A stretch of 64,000 nt of DNA from Novosphingobium sp. GTDB lineage: Bacteria; Pseudomonadota; Alphaproteobacteria; Sphingomonadales; Sphingomonadaceae. Position numbers and translations under genes: made by a program. Numbering within the stretch: the first letter of the stretch is position 1; each line of letters begins with the position of its first letter. Location of the stretch: NCBI GenBank assembly GCA_030697365.1, contig JAUYQH010000203.1, positions 1 through 64,000 of the forward strand. The letters run 5' to 3'. This document shows positions 1-6,431 of this stretch, in pieces. Under the pieces are notes generated by a model. That model was not told the DNA's origin. It saw only the letters and a program-made list of their open reading frames with translations, and made no database searches.

Positions 1-1
1 G

Positions 2-619
2 GCCGGCGCCGCGCTGCTGTGGATGGGCTGGTTCGGGTTCAACGGCGGCTCCGCGCTCGCCGCCAACGACGATGCGGCCGCCGCGATCATCAACACCCAC
101 GTCGCCGCGAGCATGGCCGCGCTGGCCTGGCTGGCGATCGAGAAGTGGAAGGTCGGCAAGCCCACCAGCGTCGGCTTCGCCACCGGGGCGATCGCGGGCC
201 TCGCGACGGTGACCCCGGCTGCCGGGTTCATCTCCCCCGCGGCCGCAATGGTGTTCGGGGTTGTGGCGGCGGCGATCTGCTATGCCTCGATCCAGATGGT
301 CAAGCAGCGCCTCAAGATCGACGACAGCCTCGATGTGTTCGCGGTGCATGGCGTCGGCGGGATCACCGGCTCGCTCCTCCTCGCGTTCTTCCTCCACCCC
401 GCGCTGGGCGGGACGGGATATGCCGAGGGCATGGGCATGGCGGGCCAGCTTGGTGCGCAGGTCGCCGGGGTCGGGGTGGTCGCGCTGTGGAGTGCGCTCG
501 CTACCGGACTGGTCGCGCTGGCGGTGTCGATGCTGATCCCGATGCGCGTCACCGAGGACGAGGAACGCGACGGGCTCGATCTGGCAAGCCATGGCGAGCG
601 GGCGTGGGAGTTCGATTGA
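2..619 (+). CDS. amtB: Ammonium transporter, C-terminal part (5' end outside window)
   Basis: Inner-membrane channel of the Amt/Mep/Rh family that takes up ammonium. The frame is open from the window edge, so only about the last 205 residues are present. Visible are several hydrophobic helices and the motif DVFAVHGVGGITGS, which by family knowledge carries the second histidine of the twin-His pore (His318 in E. coli AmtB). The charged tail RVTEDEERDGLDLASHG is the cytoplasmic end that PII proteins contact in this family. The usual glnK partner would lie upstream, outside the window. A strong hairpin follows the stop codon. Confidence 0.93.
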   Translation, partial: AGAALLWMGWFGFNGGSALAANDDAAAAIINTHVAASMAALAWLAIEKWKVGKPTSVGFATGAIAGLATVTPAAGFISPAAAMVFGVVAAAICYASIQMVKQRLKIDDSLDVFAVHGVGGITGSLLLAFFLHPALGGTGYAEGMGMAGQLGAQVAGVGVVALWSALATGLVALAVSMLIPMRVTEDEERDGLDLASHGERAWEFD

Positions 620-662
620 GAACCCAGGACCGCCCGCAATAAGCGCACCGCCATGAAATGAG

Positions 663-706
663 CCGCCGGGCGAGAGGTTAGGGAGGGAAAGCGCCTCGCC
701 CGGCGG
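663..706 (+). terminator. Stem-loop after amtB
   Basis: A perfect 12-bp inverted repeat (CCGCCGGGCGAG and CTCGCCCGGCGG) with a 20-base loop, about 45 bases after the amtB stop. There is no U-run, so factor-independent termination is uncertain. It may protect the 3' end or act with Rho. Confidence 0.5.
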
Positions 707-753
707 ATGCGGCGCGGCACAAGCTGCCCACCGTATTCGAACAACTGCAAATC

Positions 754-927
754 TTACCTTTGCGAGAACCCTTGCGGCTCGCGGGCGTCGTCGCCTGCAT
801 CTGCTTCCCAAGGACAGGAACGCGGATCGGGATGGGCCGGGGGCGAAGGTCGCCAGGACATAGCCCAGACGAACAAAGCGACCCACACGACCGCGACAGC
901 CACGGCAAGGATTGCGGATAAATCCAT
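754..927 (-). CDS. Possible small single-pass membrane protein (57 aa)
   Basis: A short frame starting with MDLSAILAVAVAVVWVALFV, which would form one N-terminal membrane helix, followed by a polar proline-rich tail. The helix ends WAMSWRP, a plausible membrane-cytosol boundary. No family is recognised. Support is only the coherent hydrophobic segment and the lack of a better gene on either strand. A longer version of the frame starts at 1023 but its N-terminal extension looks non-coding. Confidence 0.3.
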   Translation of the reverse strand: MDLSAILAVAVAVVWVALFVWAMSWRPSPPAHPDPRSCPWEADAGDDAREPQGFSQR

Positions 928-1127
928 GTCAGCCCATCCACGCGCCGGAGCACCGACGGGTCGAAAATCGCCAGACCTGCGACTTTCATTCGGGAATTTC
1001 CATTGATTCCAGGCAAGAGTCATTAACCTGGATTAAGAAAATCCCTAAATCCGCTTGATGATCGCAGAAAGACTTATCTTGCGCGGGCTATTCGATGTCG
1101 GTTGCACTTGTAACGAATTGCGAGGTA

Positions 1128-1424
1128 TTATCGCCACTTGGTGCTATCGTCATACGCCACGAAACTGCGCTCGATGGCTGCGAGCAGGCCCAGCGATTGC
1201 TCCATCCGCTCACGCGATTCGCCGGTGCTTTCGGCGAGATCGCGCTTCACCTCCGCCGCGACCTGAACGGTGCTGAGAATGTCGTGCGGCGTGAGAAGAC
1301 CTCGCTCGACCAGCGTGTGGAGCAGGCTCTCGACGAGGAGCAGCGCGGCCTGTCCATGCGCGTCGGGCTCGCCGTGCACGCCCATCGGCACCGTGCCGGA
1401 ACGCGCTTCGTGGTCGCCGTCCAA
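1128..1424 (-). CDS. Conserved-looking small protein of unknown function (98 aa)
   Basis: Not recognised by family. After a polar N-terminus the protein is two to three amphipathic helices (SLLHTLVERGLLTPHDILS, then an Ala/Glu/Lys/Arg-rich stretch, then SLGLLAAIERSF), as expected of a small soluble helical protein. The start taken is TTG at 1424, with AAAGG about 8 bases upstream. An in-frame ATG at 1385 would give 85 residues. A frame on the plus strand overlaps it but has a less protein-like composition. It is divergent from the Crp/Fnr gene, so it could be a target of that regulator (inference). Confidence 0.5.
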   Translation of the reverse strand: MDGDHEARSGTVPMGVHGEPDAHGQAALLLVESLLHTLVERGLLTPHDILSTVQVAAEVKRDLAESTGESRERMEQSLGLLAAIERSFVAYDDSTKWR

Positions 1425-1534
1425 AATTCATTGCCTTTCGGGTACGCAACACTGTCGCATTCGATCGAACACGCTGAAAACGGTTGCGATCGATACCGGA
1501 AGGGTAGAGCATCGCCACTCGCAATGCCACAACC

Positions 1535-1602
1535 GAAATCAATATTTTATAACAACTTTGATCAATTTTTTTCGGTCCACGCAGAGGGCATACGCCAGCG
1601 CC
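1535..1602 (+). promoter_or_regulatory. AT-rich promoter/leader of the Crp/Fnr gene
   Basis: An AT-rich tract in a GC-rich genome directly before the Crp/Fnr start. It contains the 8-bp palindrome TTGATCAA at 1558-1565. FNR/FixK sites need the halves TTGAT and ATCAA separated by four bases, so this is not a consensus FNR box. No clear -35/-10 pair was identified. Confidence 0.35.
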
Positions 1603-2325
1603 ATGTCGAACGCGTTCGTGAAAAAGATGAAAACTTACACCGTCTTAACCGACGAGGACATCGATGCGCTCGACGACGCGTGCCGGAACAGCAAGGTCTA
1701 TCCTCCCCGGCACGACCTGATCCGCGAGGGTGACAAGCCCGGACCAGTGTTCGTGATGCTCACCGGATGGGCCTGTCGCTACAAGATGCTTCCCGAGGGA
1801 GGGCGCCAGATAGTGGCCTTCATGATGCCCGGCGATTTCTGCGACATGCACGTCGCGGTGCTTGACGAGATGGACCACAGCATCGCCACGCTGACCGAAG
1901 CGCGCGTCGCGTCGATCGGGCGCGACGAGATGGAAGAACTGATCGCGCTGCGCCCGTCGATCACCCGCGCCTTCTGGCGGACCCAGATCGTCGACGAAAG
2001 CGTGCTGCGCGCGTGGATCGTCAGCATGGGCCGCCGCAACGCGATCGAGCGCGTCGCGCACCTGCTGTGCGAACTTTTCGTGCGGGCGACCAATATCGGC
2101 ATGCTCATGGAAAGCAGCTTCGAACTGCCGTTCACCCAGGTGACCCTTGCCGACGCGCTTGGGCTGACTCCGGTCCACGTCAACCGCGTGCTCCGCGAGT
2201 TGAAAGACCAAAAGGCGATCGCGCTCAAACGCGGCAAGCTCTCGATCATCGACACGCTCAAGCTCGCGAACATCGCGGGCTTCGACGAGAACTACCTCCA
2301 CCGCCGCATGCGCAAGGCGGCGTGA
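1603..2325 (+). CDS. Crp/Fnr-family transcription regulator
   Basis: A cytosolic DNA-binding regulator of 240 residues. The first two thirds form a cyclic-nucleotide-binding-like beta barrel (PPRHDLIREGDKPGPVFVML, then GGRQIVAFMMPGDFCDMH). A long dimerisation helix follows, and then a C-terminal winged helix-turn-helix (FTQVTLADALGLTPVHVNRV). The N-terminal cysteine cluster of true FNR is absent, so an oxygen-sensing 4Fe-4S cluster is unlikely. The ligand is unknown. ATG 1603 was chosen because the barrel fold begins shortly after it; upstream in-frame sequence runs through the AT-rich promoter and is not protein-like. Sphingomonads carry many such regulators, so the target genes cannot be named. 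Confidence 0.88.
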   Translation: MSNAFVKKMKTYTVLTDEDIDALDDACRNSKVYPPRHDLIREGDKPGPVFVMLTGWACRYKMLPEGGRQIVAFMMPGDFCDMHVAVLDEMDHSIATLTEARVASIGRDEMEELIALRPSITRAFWRTQIVDESVLRAWIVSMGRRNAIERVAHLLCELFVRATNIGMLMESSFELPFTQVTLADALGLTPVHVNRVLRELKDQKAIALKRGKLSIIDTLKLANIAGFDENYLHRRMRKAA

Positions 2326-2341
2326 GGCAGGTCTCTACCCC

Positions 2342-3769
2342 TCAATCCCCCGTCAAAATCCGGTCCACCAGCTGCTTCACCGTGGGCATGAAGTTGTTCG
2401 AATAGAACGGGTCCTGCTTGAAGCGGTAGGCGGCGTGGCCGGCGAACATCAGGTTGTCTTCGATCGGCTGGCCGTGGGCGATGTCCTGGAGGGTCTTCTG
2501 GATGCAGAAGCTGCGCGGGTCGGCGAGGCGCCCGGTGGTGTAGTCGTCATGGTCCTTCCATGAAGAGAACCCGCAGTGCGAGAGGCAGCCCATGCACGCG
2601 GCCTGATCCTCGCGGATCGTCTCGCGTTCGGCCGCGGTGACAAACACCACGGTGTCGTCAGGGGTCTTGAGTGCGTGCTCGAAGCCTTGAGCCGCCCACT
2701 GCCGCGCATGATCGCGGTCATTGGGGGCCACCCAGAAGTTGCGCCCCTTGACCCCGACGTCGAGCTGCACGGTATGCTCGCCTGCCTGAACCCGCGAATA
2801 CGGAATTTGGCGTTCGCTGCGCGCCTCGAGACTGCGCAGGAACGGCGTGCGCACCGCCGAGGAATAGAACCCCGTCGGCGAGAACTTGTGGAGCAGCACG
2901 TCGCCCGGCTCGAGTTCGCGCAACGCGTCCTTCCACCCTTGCGGGATCGGACTCTCTTCGGTGAGCAGCGGGCGGGTGCCAAACTGGAAAGCGATCTGGC
3001 CGAGTTCCGGGTTGTCGATCCAGTCGTTCCATTCGCGCAGGAACCACACGCCCCCGGCCATCACGATCGGCACGTCCTCGGAGACGCCTTCGGCGCGCAT
3101 CGTGTCGCGCAGCGCCTTGACCCGGGGATAGGGATCCTCGGGCTTGAGCGGGTCTTCGGCGTTGGACAGTCCGTTGTGCCCGCCCGCCAGCCACGGGTCT
3201 TCATAAACCACCGCACCGAGCAGTTCCGGGACCTTGTGATACGCCCGTTTCCACAGCGCACGGAAGGCACGCGCCGAGCTGATGATCGGCAGGTAATGGA
3301 CGTTGAACCGCTGGGCGATCTCGGACAATTTGTAGGGCATCCCCGCGCCGCAGGTGACCCCGGTGATCAGACCGCGGGTCTGGTCGAGCACCGCTTCGAG
3401 GATCGGCTGCGCGCCACCCATCTCCCACAACACGTTGATGTTGATCGCGCCTTGCCCGTTAGACATCTCGTGCGCGCGGCGGACCTGCTCGACCGCGCCG
3501 TCGACCGCATAGCGGATAAGCTGTTCATGGCGCTCCTTGCGGGTGAGCTGCTCGTAAACCTGGGGCACGATCTTGCCTTCGGCGTCGTAGCTGTCGGCGG
3601 TGACCGCGCTGACCGTGCCGATACCGCCCGCCGCCGCCCACGCGCCGCTGCTCATGTGATTGGTCGCGGAAACGCCCTTGCCGCCTTCGACCAGCGGCCA
3701 GACCTCGCGGCCACCATAAACGATCGGCCTCAGGCCCTTGAAGGTACCTTGACCATTCAAACCAGACAT
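2342..3769 (-). CDS. Nitronate monooxygenase / 2-nitropropane dioxygenase-like flavoprotein
   Basis: A predicted FMN-dependent TIM-barrel oxidoreductase of 475 residues, longer than the usual 320-380 of nitronate monooxygenases. Barrel motifs seen include GVTCGAGMPYKLSEIAQRF, ISSARAFRALWKRA, AVVYEDPWLAGGHNG and PIVMAGGVWF, the last resembling the phosphate-binding GG loop. The C-terminal extension has a cysteine cluster CMGCLSHCGFSSW plus a further Cys at SFCIQK, which could bind metal or an Fe-S cluster (inference). The start at 3769 has AAGGGG just upstream; longer frames run into the neighbouring gene. It lies 23 bases downstream of the methyltransferase gene, probably in one transcript. 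Substrate unknown. Confidence 0.8.
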   Translation of the reverse strand: MSGLNGQGTFKGLRPIVYGGREVWPLVEGGKGVSATNHMSSGAWAAAGGIGTVSAVTADSYDAEGKIVPQVYEQLTRKERHEQLIRYAVDGAVEQVRRAHEMSNGQGAININVLWEMGGAQPILEAVLDQTRGLITGVTCGAGMPYKLSEIAQRFNVHYLPIISSARAFRALWKRAYHKVPELLGAVVYEDPWLAGGHNGLSNAEDPLKPEDPYPRVKALRDTMRAEGVSEDVPIVMAGGVWFLREWNDWIDNPELGQIAFQFGTRPLLTEESPIPQGWKDALRELEPGDVLLHKFSPTGFYSSAVRTPFLRSLEARSERQIPYSRVQAGEHTVQLDVGVKGRNFWVAPNDRDHARQWAAQGFEHALKTPDDTVVFVTAAERETIREDQAACMGCLSHCGFSSWKDHDDYTTGRLADPRSFCIQKTLQDIAHGQPIEDNLMFAGHAAYRFKQDPFYSNNFMPTVKQLVDRILTGD

Positions 3770-3792
3770 CGCGCCCCTTGTCTCACCCGGCA

Positions 3793-4524
3793 TCAGCCGA
3801 TGGTGACTTCGCCTTTGTTCATCTTGCATGGCAGGATCGCGCCCGGTGAAGGCCGCGCGCCTGCGTCTTTCTCGAACTGTGCATAATAGCCCAAAATTTC
3901 GGGCTTGCGCACAAATTCCACCAGCCGGAAACCCGCCGCCTCGAATTCGCACTGCAGCAAAAGCGGGGGGATGCCGTGTTGATCGGTTGGCCGGTCGCGA
4001 TCCACGACAATCACCTGCCCACCCTTCTTCAAGGCTCCGCTCATCCGCCACAGGAAAGCGTAAGGCTCGGCCACTTCGTGGTACATATGGACCATGAACA
4101 CGCGGTCGAAGCTGTTCGCCGGCAGCCGCGGATCGTCGGGTGCGCCGGGCTTGATGAAGACGTTGTCGAGCTTTTCGCGCTCGACCCTCTGGCCCAGCCG
4201 CTCAAGCGCGCCGCGGTCGATGTCCTGGGCGAGCACTTTGCCTTTGGCGCCCACCCGTTCGGCGAGGCGCACGGTGTAATACCCGTCGCCCGCGCCGATG
4301 TCGGCCACGGTTGTGCCCGGGCGGATTTTCGCCAGATCCATCACCGTGTTGGCCTCGTTGCGATCGTCGCGGGCTTCCTCGGTCGAGACCGAGTTGGCGC
4401 CCAACTGCGACACGGGCCGGTGCGCGGCGGGGAACTGGAGCGCAGTTTCGGAGCGCTTGCCGGCATCGGCCTTGCACCCTGCCAGCGCCAGTGCGAGGGC
4501 GATCAGGATTGGAAACCGGCTCAT
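3793..4524 (-). CDS. Exported lipoprotein SAM-dependent methyltransferase
   Basis: A 243-residue class I methyltransferase with an unusual N-terminus: MSRFPILIALALALAGCKAD is a lipoprotein signal with lipobox ALAGC, so the enzyme should be exported and lipid-anchored. The SAM-binding motif is VADIGAGDGYYTVRL, followed by an acidic strand end (VLAQDID) and DRVFMVHMYHEV, the post-II region. Related periplasmic methyltransferase-like lipoproteins occur in many alphaproteobacteria, with unknown substrate. Its ATG overlaps the prfB stop codon (ATGA), which suggests translational coupling to prfB. How SAM would be supplied outside the cytoplasm is not explained by the sequence. Confidence 0.85.
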   Translation of the reverse strand: MSRFPILIALALALAGCKADAGKRSETALQFPAAHRPVSQLGANSVSTEEARDDRNEANTVMDLAKIRPGTTVADIGAGDGYYTVRLAERVGAKGKVLAQDIDRGALERLGQRVEREKLDNVFIKPGAPDDPRLPANSFDRVFMVHMYHEVAEPYAFLWRMSGALKKGGQVIVVDRDRPTDQHGIPPLLLQCEFEAAGFRLVEFVRKPEILGYYAQFEKDAGARPSPGAILPCKMNKGEVTIG

Positions 4525-5648
4525 TCAACGTCCTCCACCGCAACCTTTTCGCCGGTCACCCGCTGGCTGAGCGCGGCAGCCATGAACGGATCGAGCGCGC
4601 CGTCGAGAACGTCGTCGGGCGCGGGCGAGGTCACCCCGGTGCGCAAGTCCTTGACCATCTGGTAGGGCTGGAGGACGTAGCTGCGAATCTGGTGGCCCCA
4701 GCCGATCTCGCTCTTGGCCGCGAACTCGGTGCTTGCTGCTTCCTCGCGCCGGCGCATTTCCGCTTCGTAGAGCCGGGCCTTGAGCATCCCCAGCGCAATC
4801 TCGCGGTTCTTGTGCTGGCTGCGGTCGATCTGGCTGGCGACGATGATGCCCGAGGGCACGTGGGTCATCCGCACCGCCGAATCGGTGGTGTTGACGTGCT
4901 GGCCGCCTGCCCCGCTGGCGCGGTAGGTGTCGATCTTGAGGTCCGCGGGGTTGACCTCGATGCTGAAAGTGTCGTCGATCAGCGGATAGACCCACACCGA
5001 ACTGAACGAGGTGTGGCGCCGTGCCGAGCTGTCGTAGGGGCTGATCCGGACTAGGCGGTGGACCCCGCTTTCGGTCTTGGCGTAGCCATAGGCGTTCTCG
5101 CCCTTGACCAGGATCGTCGCCGACTTGATCCCCGCCTGCTCGCCCGACTGGTGCTCGATCAGCTCGACCTTGTAGCCGCGCTTCTCGGCCCAGCGGCTGT
5201 ACATCCGCAGCAGCATCTCGGCCCAGTCCTGGCTCTCGGTGCCGCCCGCCCCGGCGTGGATCTCGATATAGCTGTCGAGCCCGTCGGCCTCTCCCGCGAG
5301 CAATGCCTGGACTTTGTCGGCATCGGCGCGGTCGGCCAGCGCGGCCAGCGTCTGCAAGCCTTCGTCGATCGTCGCCTGGTCGCCCTCGGTCTCGCCCAGT
5401 TCGACGAACTCGATCGCGTCGGCCATTTCCCGACCAATTCCCTTGACCGTACCGATCGCGGCCTCGAGCCGGCGCCGCTCGCGCATCACCGCCTCGGCGT
5501 CCTTGGGGTTATTCCACAGCGTGGGGTTCTCTACCCGCGCGTTGAGTTCGTCGAGCCGGCGCAGTGCGCGGTCCCAGTCGAGGAACTTGCGCACCAATGC
5601 CAGCGCCGCCTCGATGCGGTCGATATGAGCCTGGCCTTCGGCACGCAT
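4521..5648 (-). CDS. prfB: Peptide chain release factor 2
   Basis: Cytosolic RF2, 375 residues, which recognises UGA/UAA and triggers peptide release in the ribosome. The catalytic motif GAGGQHVNTTDSAVR (GGQ near residue 248) is intact. The stop-codon recognition tripeptide, SPF in E. coli RF2, reads SPY here (RISPYDSSARRHTSF, near residue 203). The programmed +1 frameshift site near codon 25 is absent; the region LVRKFLDWDRALRRL is read continuously. ATG 5648 was chosen because upstream codons run into a REP-like repeat. It is followed by the coupled methyltransferase gene. Confidence 0.96.
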   Translation of the reverse strand: MRAEGQAHIDRIEAALALVRKFLDWDRALRRLDELNARVENPTLWNNPKDAEAVMRERRRLEAAIGTVKGIGREMADAIEFVELGETEGDQATIDEGLQTLAALADRADADKVQALLAGEADGLDSYIEIHAGAGGTESQDWAEMLLRMYSRWAEKRGYKVELIEHQSGEQAGIKSATILVKGENAYGYAKTESGVHRLVRISPYDSSARRHTSFSSVWVYPLIDDTFSIEVNPADLKIDTYRASGAGGQHVNTTDSAVRMTHVPSGIIVASQIDRSQHKNREIALGMLKARLYEAEMRRREEAASTEFAAKSEIGWGHQIRSYVLQPYQMVKDLRTGVTSPAPDDVLDGALDPFMAAALSQRVTGEKVAVEDVE

Positions 5649-5675
5649 TCGATTCACTCCACGAACACAAAGACA

Positions 5676-5780
5676 TCGTCGCCCCTGCGGAGGCAGGGGC
5701 CTAGATAAGCTATCGTGCCGACGCAACAATTGCGTCACGGACGCGAGGTCATCTGGGCCCCTGCCTTCGCAGGGGCGACC
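5676..5780. repeat. REP-like inverted repeat pair, copy 1
   Basis: Two 24-base units in inverted orientation, GTCGCCCCTGCGGAGGCAGG+ at 5678-5701 and its reverse complement at 5756-5779, differing at one base. Each unit is itself a hairpin (CCCCTGC/GCAGGGG). The pair brackets about 55 bases. The same unit pair recurs at 26951-27052. It lies between prfB and the peroxiredoxin gene and could limit read-through. This layout is typical of bacterial REP doublets. Confidence 0.8.
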
Positions 5781-5804
5781 GGTAAAAGTAAGATGTGAGG
5801 GGTT

Positions 5805-6356
5805 TTAGGCCTTCTTCTTCGCCTTGATCGCCTTGACCGCGGCGAGCGTGGTGCGGACGTGGTCCTTGTAGTCCATGTCCGAGTAGACCAGCCTGATCCG
5901 TCCGTCCTGCCCGATCACATAGCTGGTGCGCTTGGTCAGCCCGGTCGATTTGCCGTCGCGGAGCAGATCGACGTCGTAGGCCTTGACCACCGCCGGGGTG
6001 GCGGTGGCGACCGCGAACTTGTCGCGGCAGGCTTCGACCGAGAAACGTTGCAGCGTGGGGAAATCGTCGTTCGACAGGCCGATCACGGTGGCCCCGGCGG
6101 CGCGGAAATCGGGGGTCGCCTCAGCAAATGCATGGGCTTCCAGGGTGCATCCCTGGGTGAACGCCTTGGGATAGAAATACAGCACTACCGGTCCCTTCCT
6201 GAGCGCCTGCGCCAGGTTGACCGTGAACAGCTTGCCACCCAGCGCCCCGCGGGCGACAAACGGGGGCGCCTTGGCCCCGGCGGCGAGTTCGGCGCTGGCG
6301 GCAGTGGGCAGGGCCAGGGCGAGCCCGGCGGCGATCAGGGGGAGCAAGGTGCGCAT
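5805..6356 (-). CDS. Exported peroxiredoxin (AhpC/TSA, BCP-like)
   Basis: A 183-residue thiol peroxidase that reduces hydroperoxides. The N-terminal signal peptide MRTLLPLIAAGLALALPTA ending ASA predicts periplasmic location, unlike cytoplasmic BCP. The thioredoxin fold carries GPVVLYFYPKAFTQGCTLEA, with the peroxidatic Cys in TQGC, and a second Cys in VEACRDKF that could serve as the resolving cysteine. The Lys-rich tail KAIKAKKKA is unusual. ATG 6356 is preferred over 6404 because it places the signal peptide at the N-terminus. It follows the PBP1A gene on the same strand. Confidence 0.85.
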   Translation of the reverse strand: MRTLLPLIAAGLALALPTAASAELAAGAKAPPFVARGALGGKLFTVNLAQALRKGPVVLYFYPKAFTQGCTLEAHAFAEATPDFRAAGATVIGLSNDDFPTLQRFSVEACRDKFAVATATPAVVKAYDVDLLRDGKSTGLTKRTSYVIGQDGRIRLVYSDMDYKDHVRTTLAAVKAIKAKKKA

Positions 6357-6431
6357 CGCCGCAGTGTTGCGCCGAATCGCGCCGGGCACAATGCTTCGCA
6401 TCACCTGGCGCGCGCTTGAAGTCGTCCGCGG

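Larger units (their letters stand above)
620..1127. other. Intergenic stretch between amtB and the 1128 gene
   Basis: About 500 bases holding the hairpin at 663-706 and the doubtful small frame at 754-927. The stretch 990-1130 is more AT-rich than its surroundings. No RNA gene or recognised regulatory element was seen. Confidence 0.5.

Noticed and set aside
1550..1570. TTGATCAA before the Crp/Fnr gene as an FNR/FixK box
   Set aside because: The two halves lack the required four-base spacer, so it is only an AT-rich palindrome.
1095..1733. A 212-codon plus-strand frame overlapping the 1128-1424 gene
   Set aside because: It runs through the Crp/Fnr promoter and into that gene in another frame, with composition poorer than the minus-strand helical protein.
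2576..3886. A 436-codon plus-strand frame opposite the nitronate-monooxygenase-like gene
   Set aside because: Shadow frame; no recognisable domain and it ends in the neighbouring methyltransferase gene.
5560..5648. Programmed frameshift at the start of prfB
   Set aside because: The region equivalent to codon 25 is read continuously (KFLDWDRAL) with no in-frame UGA.
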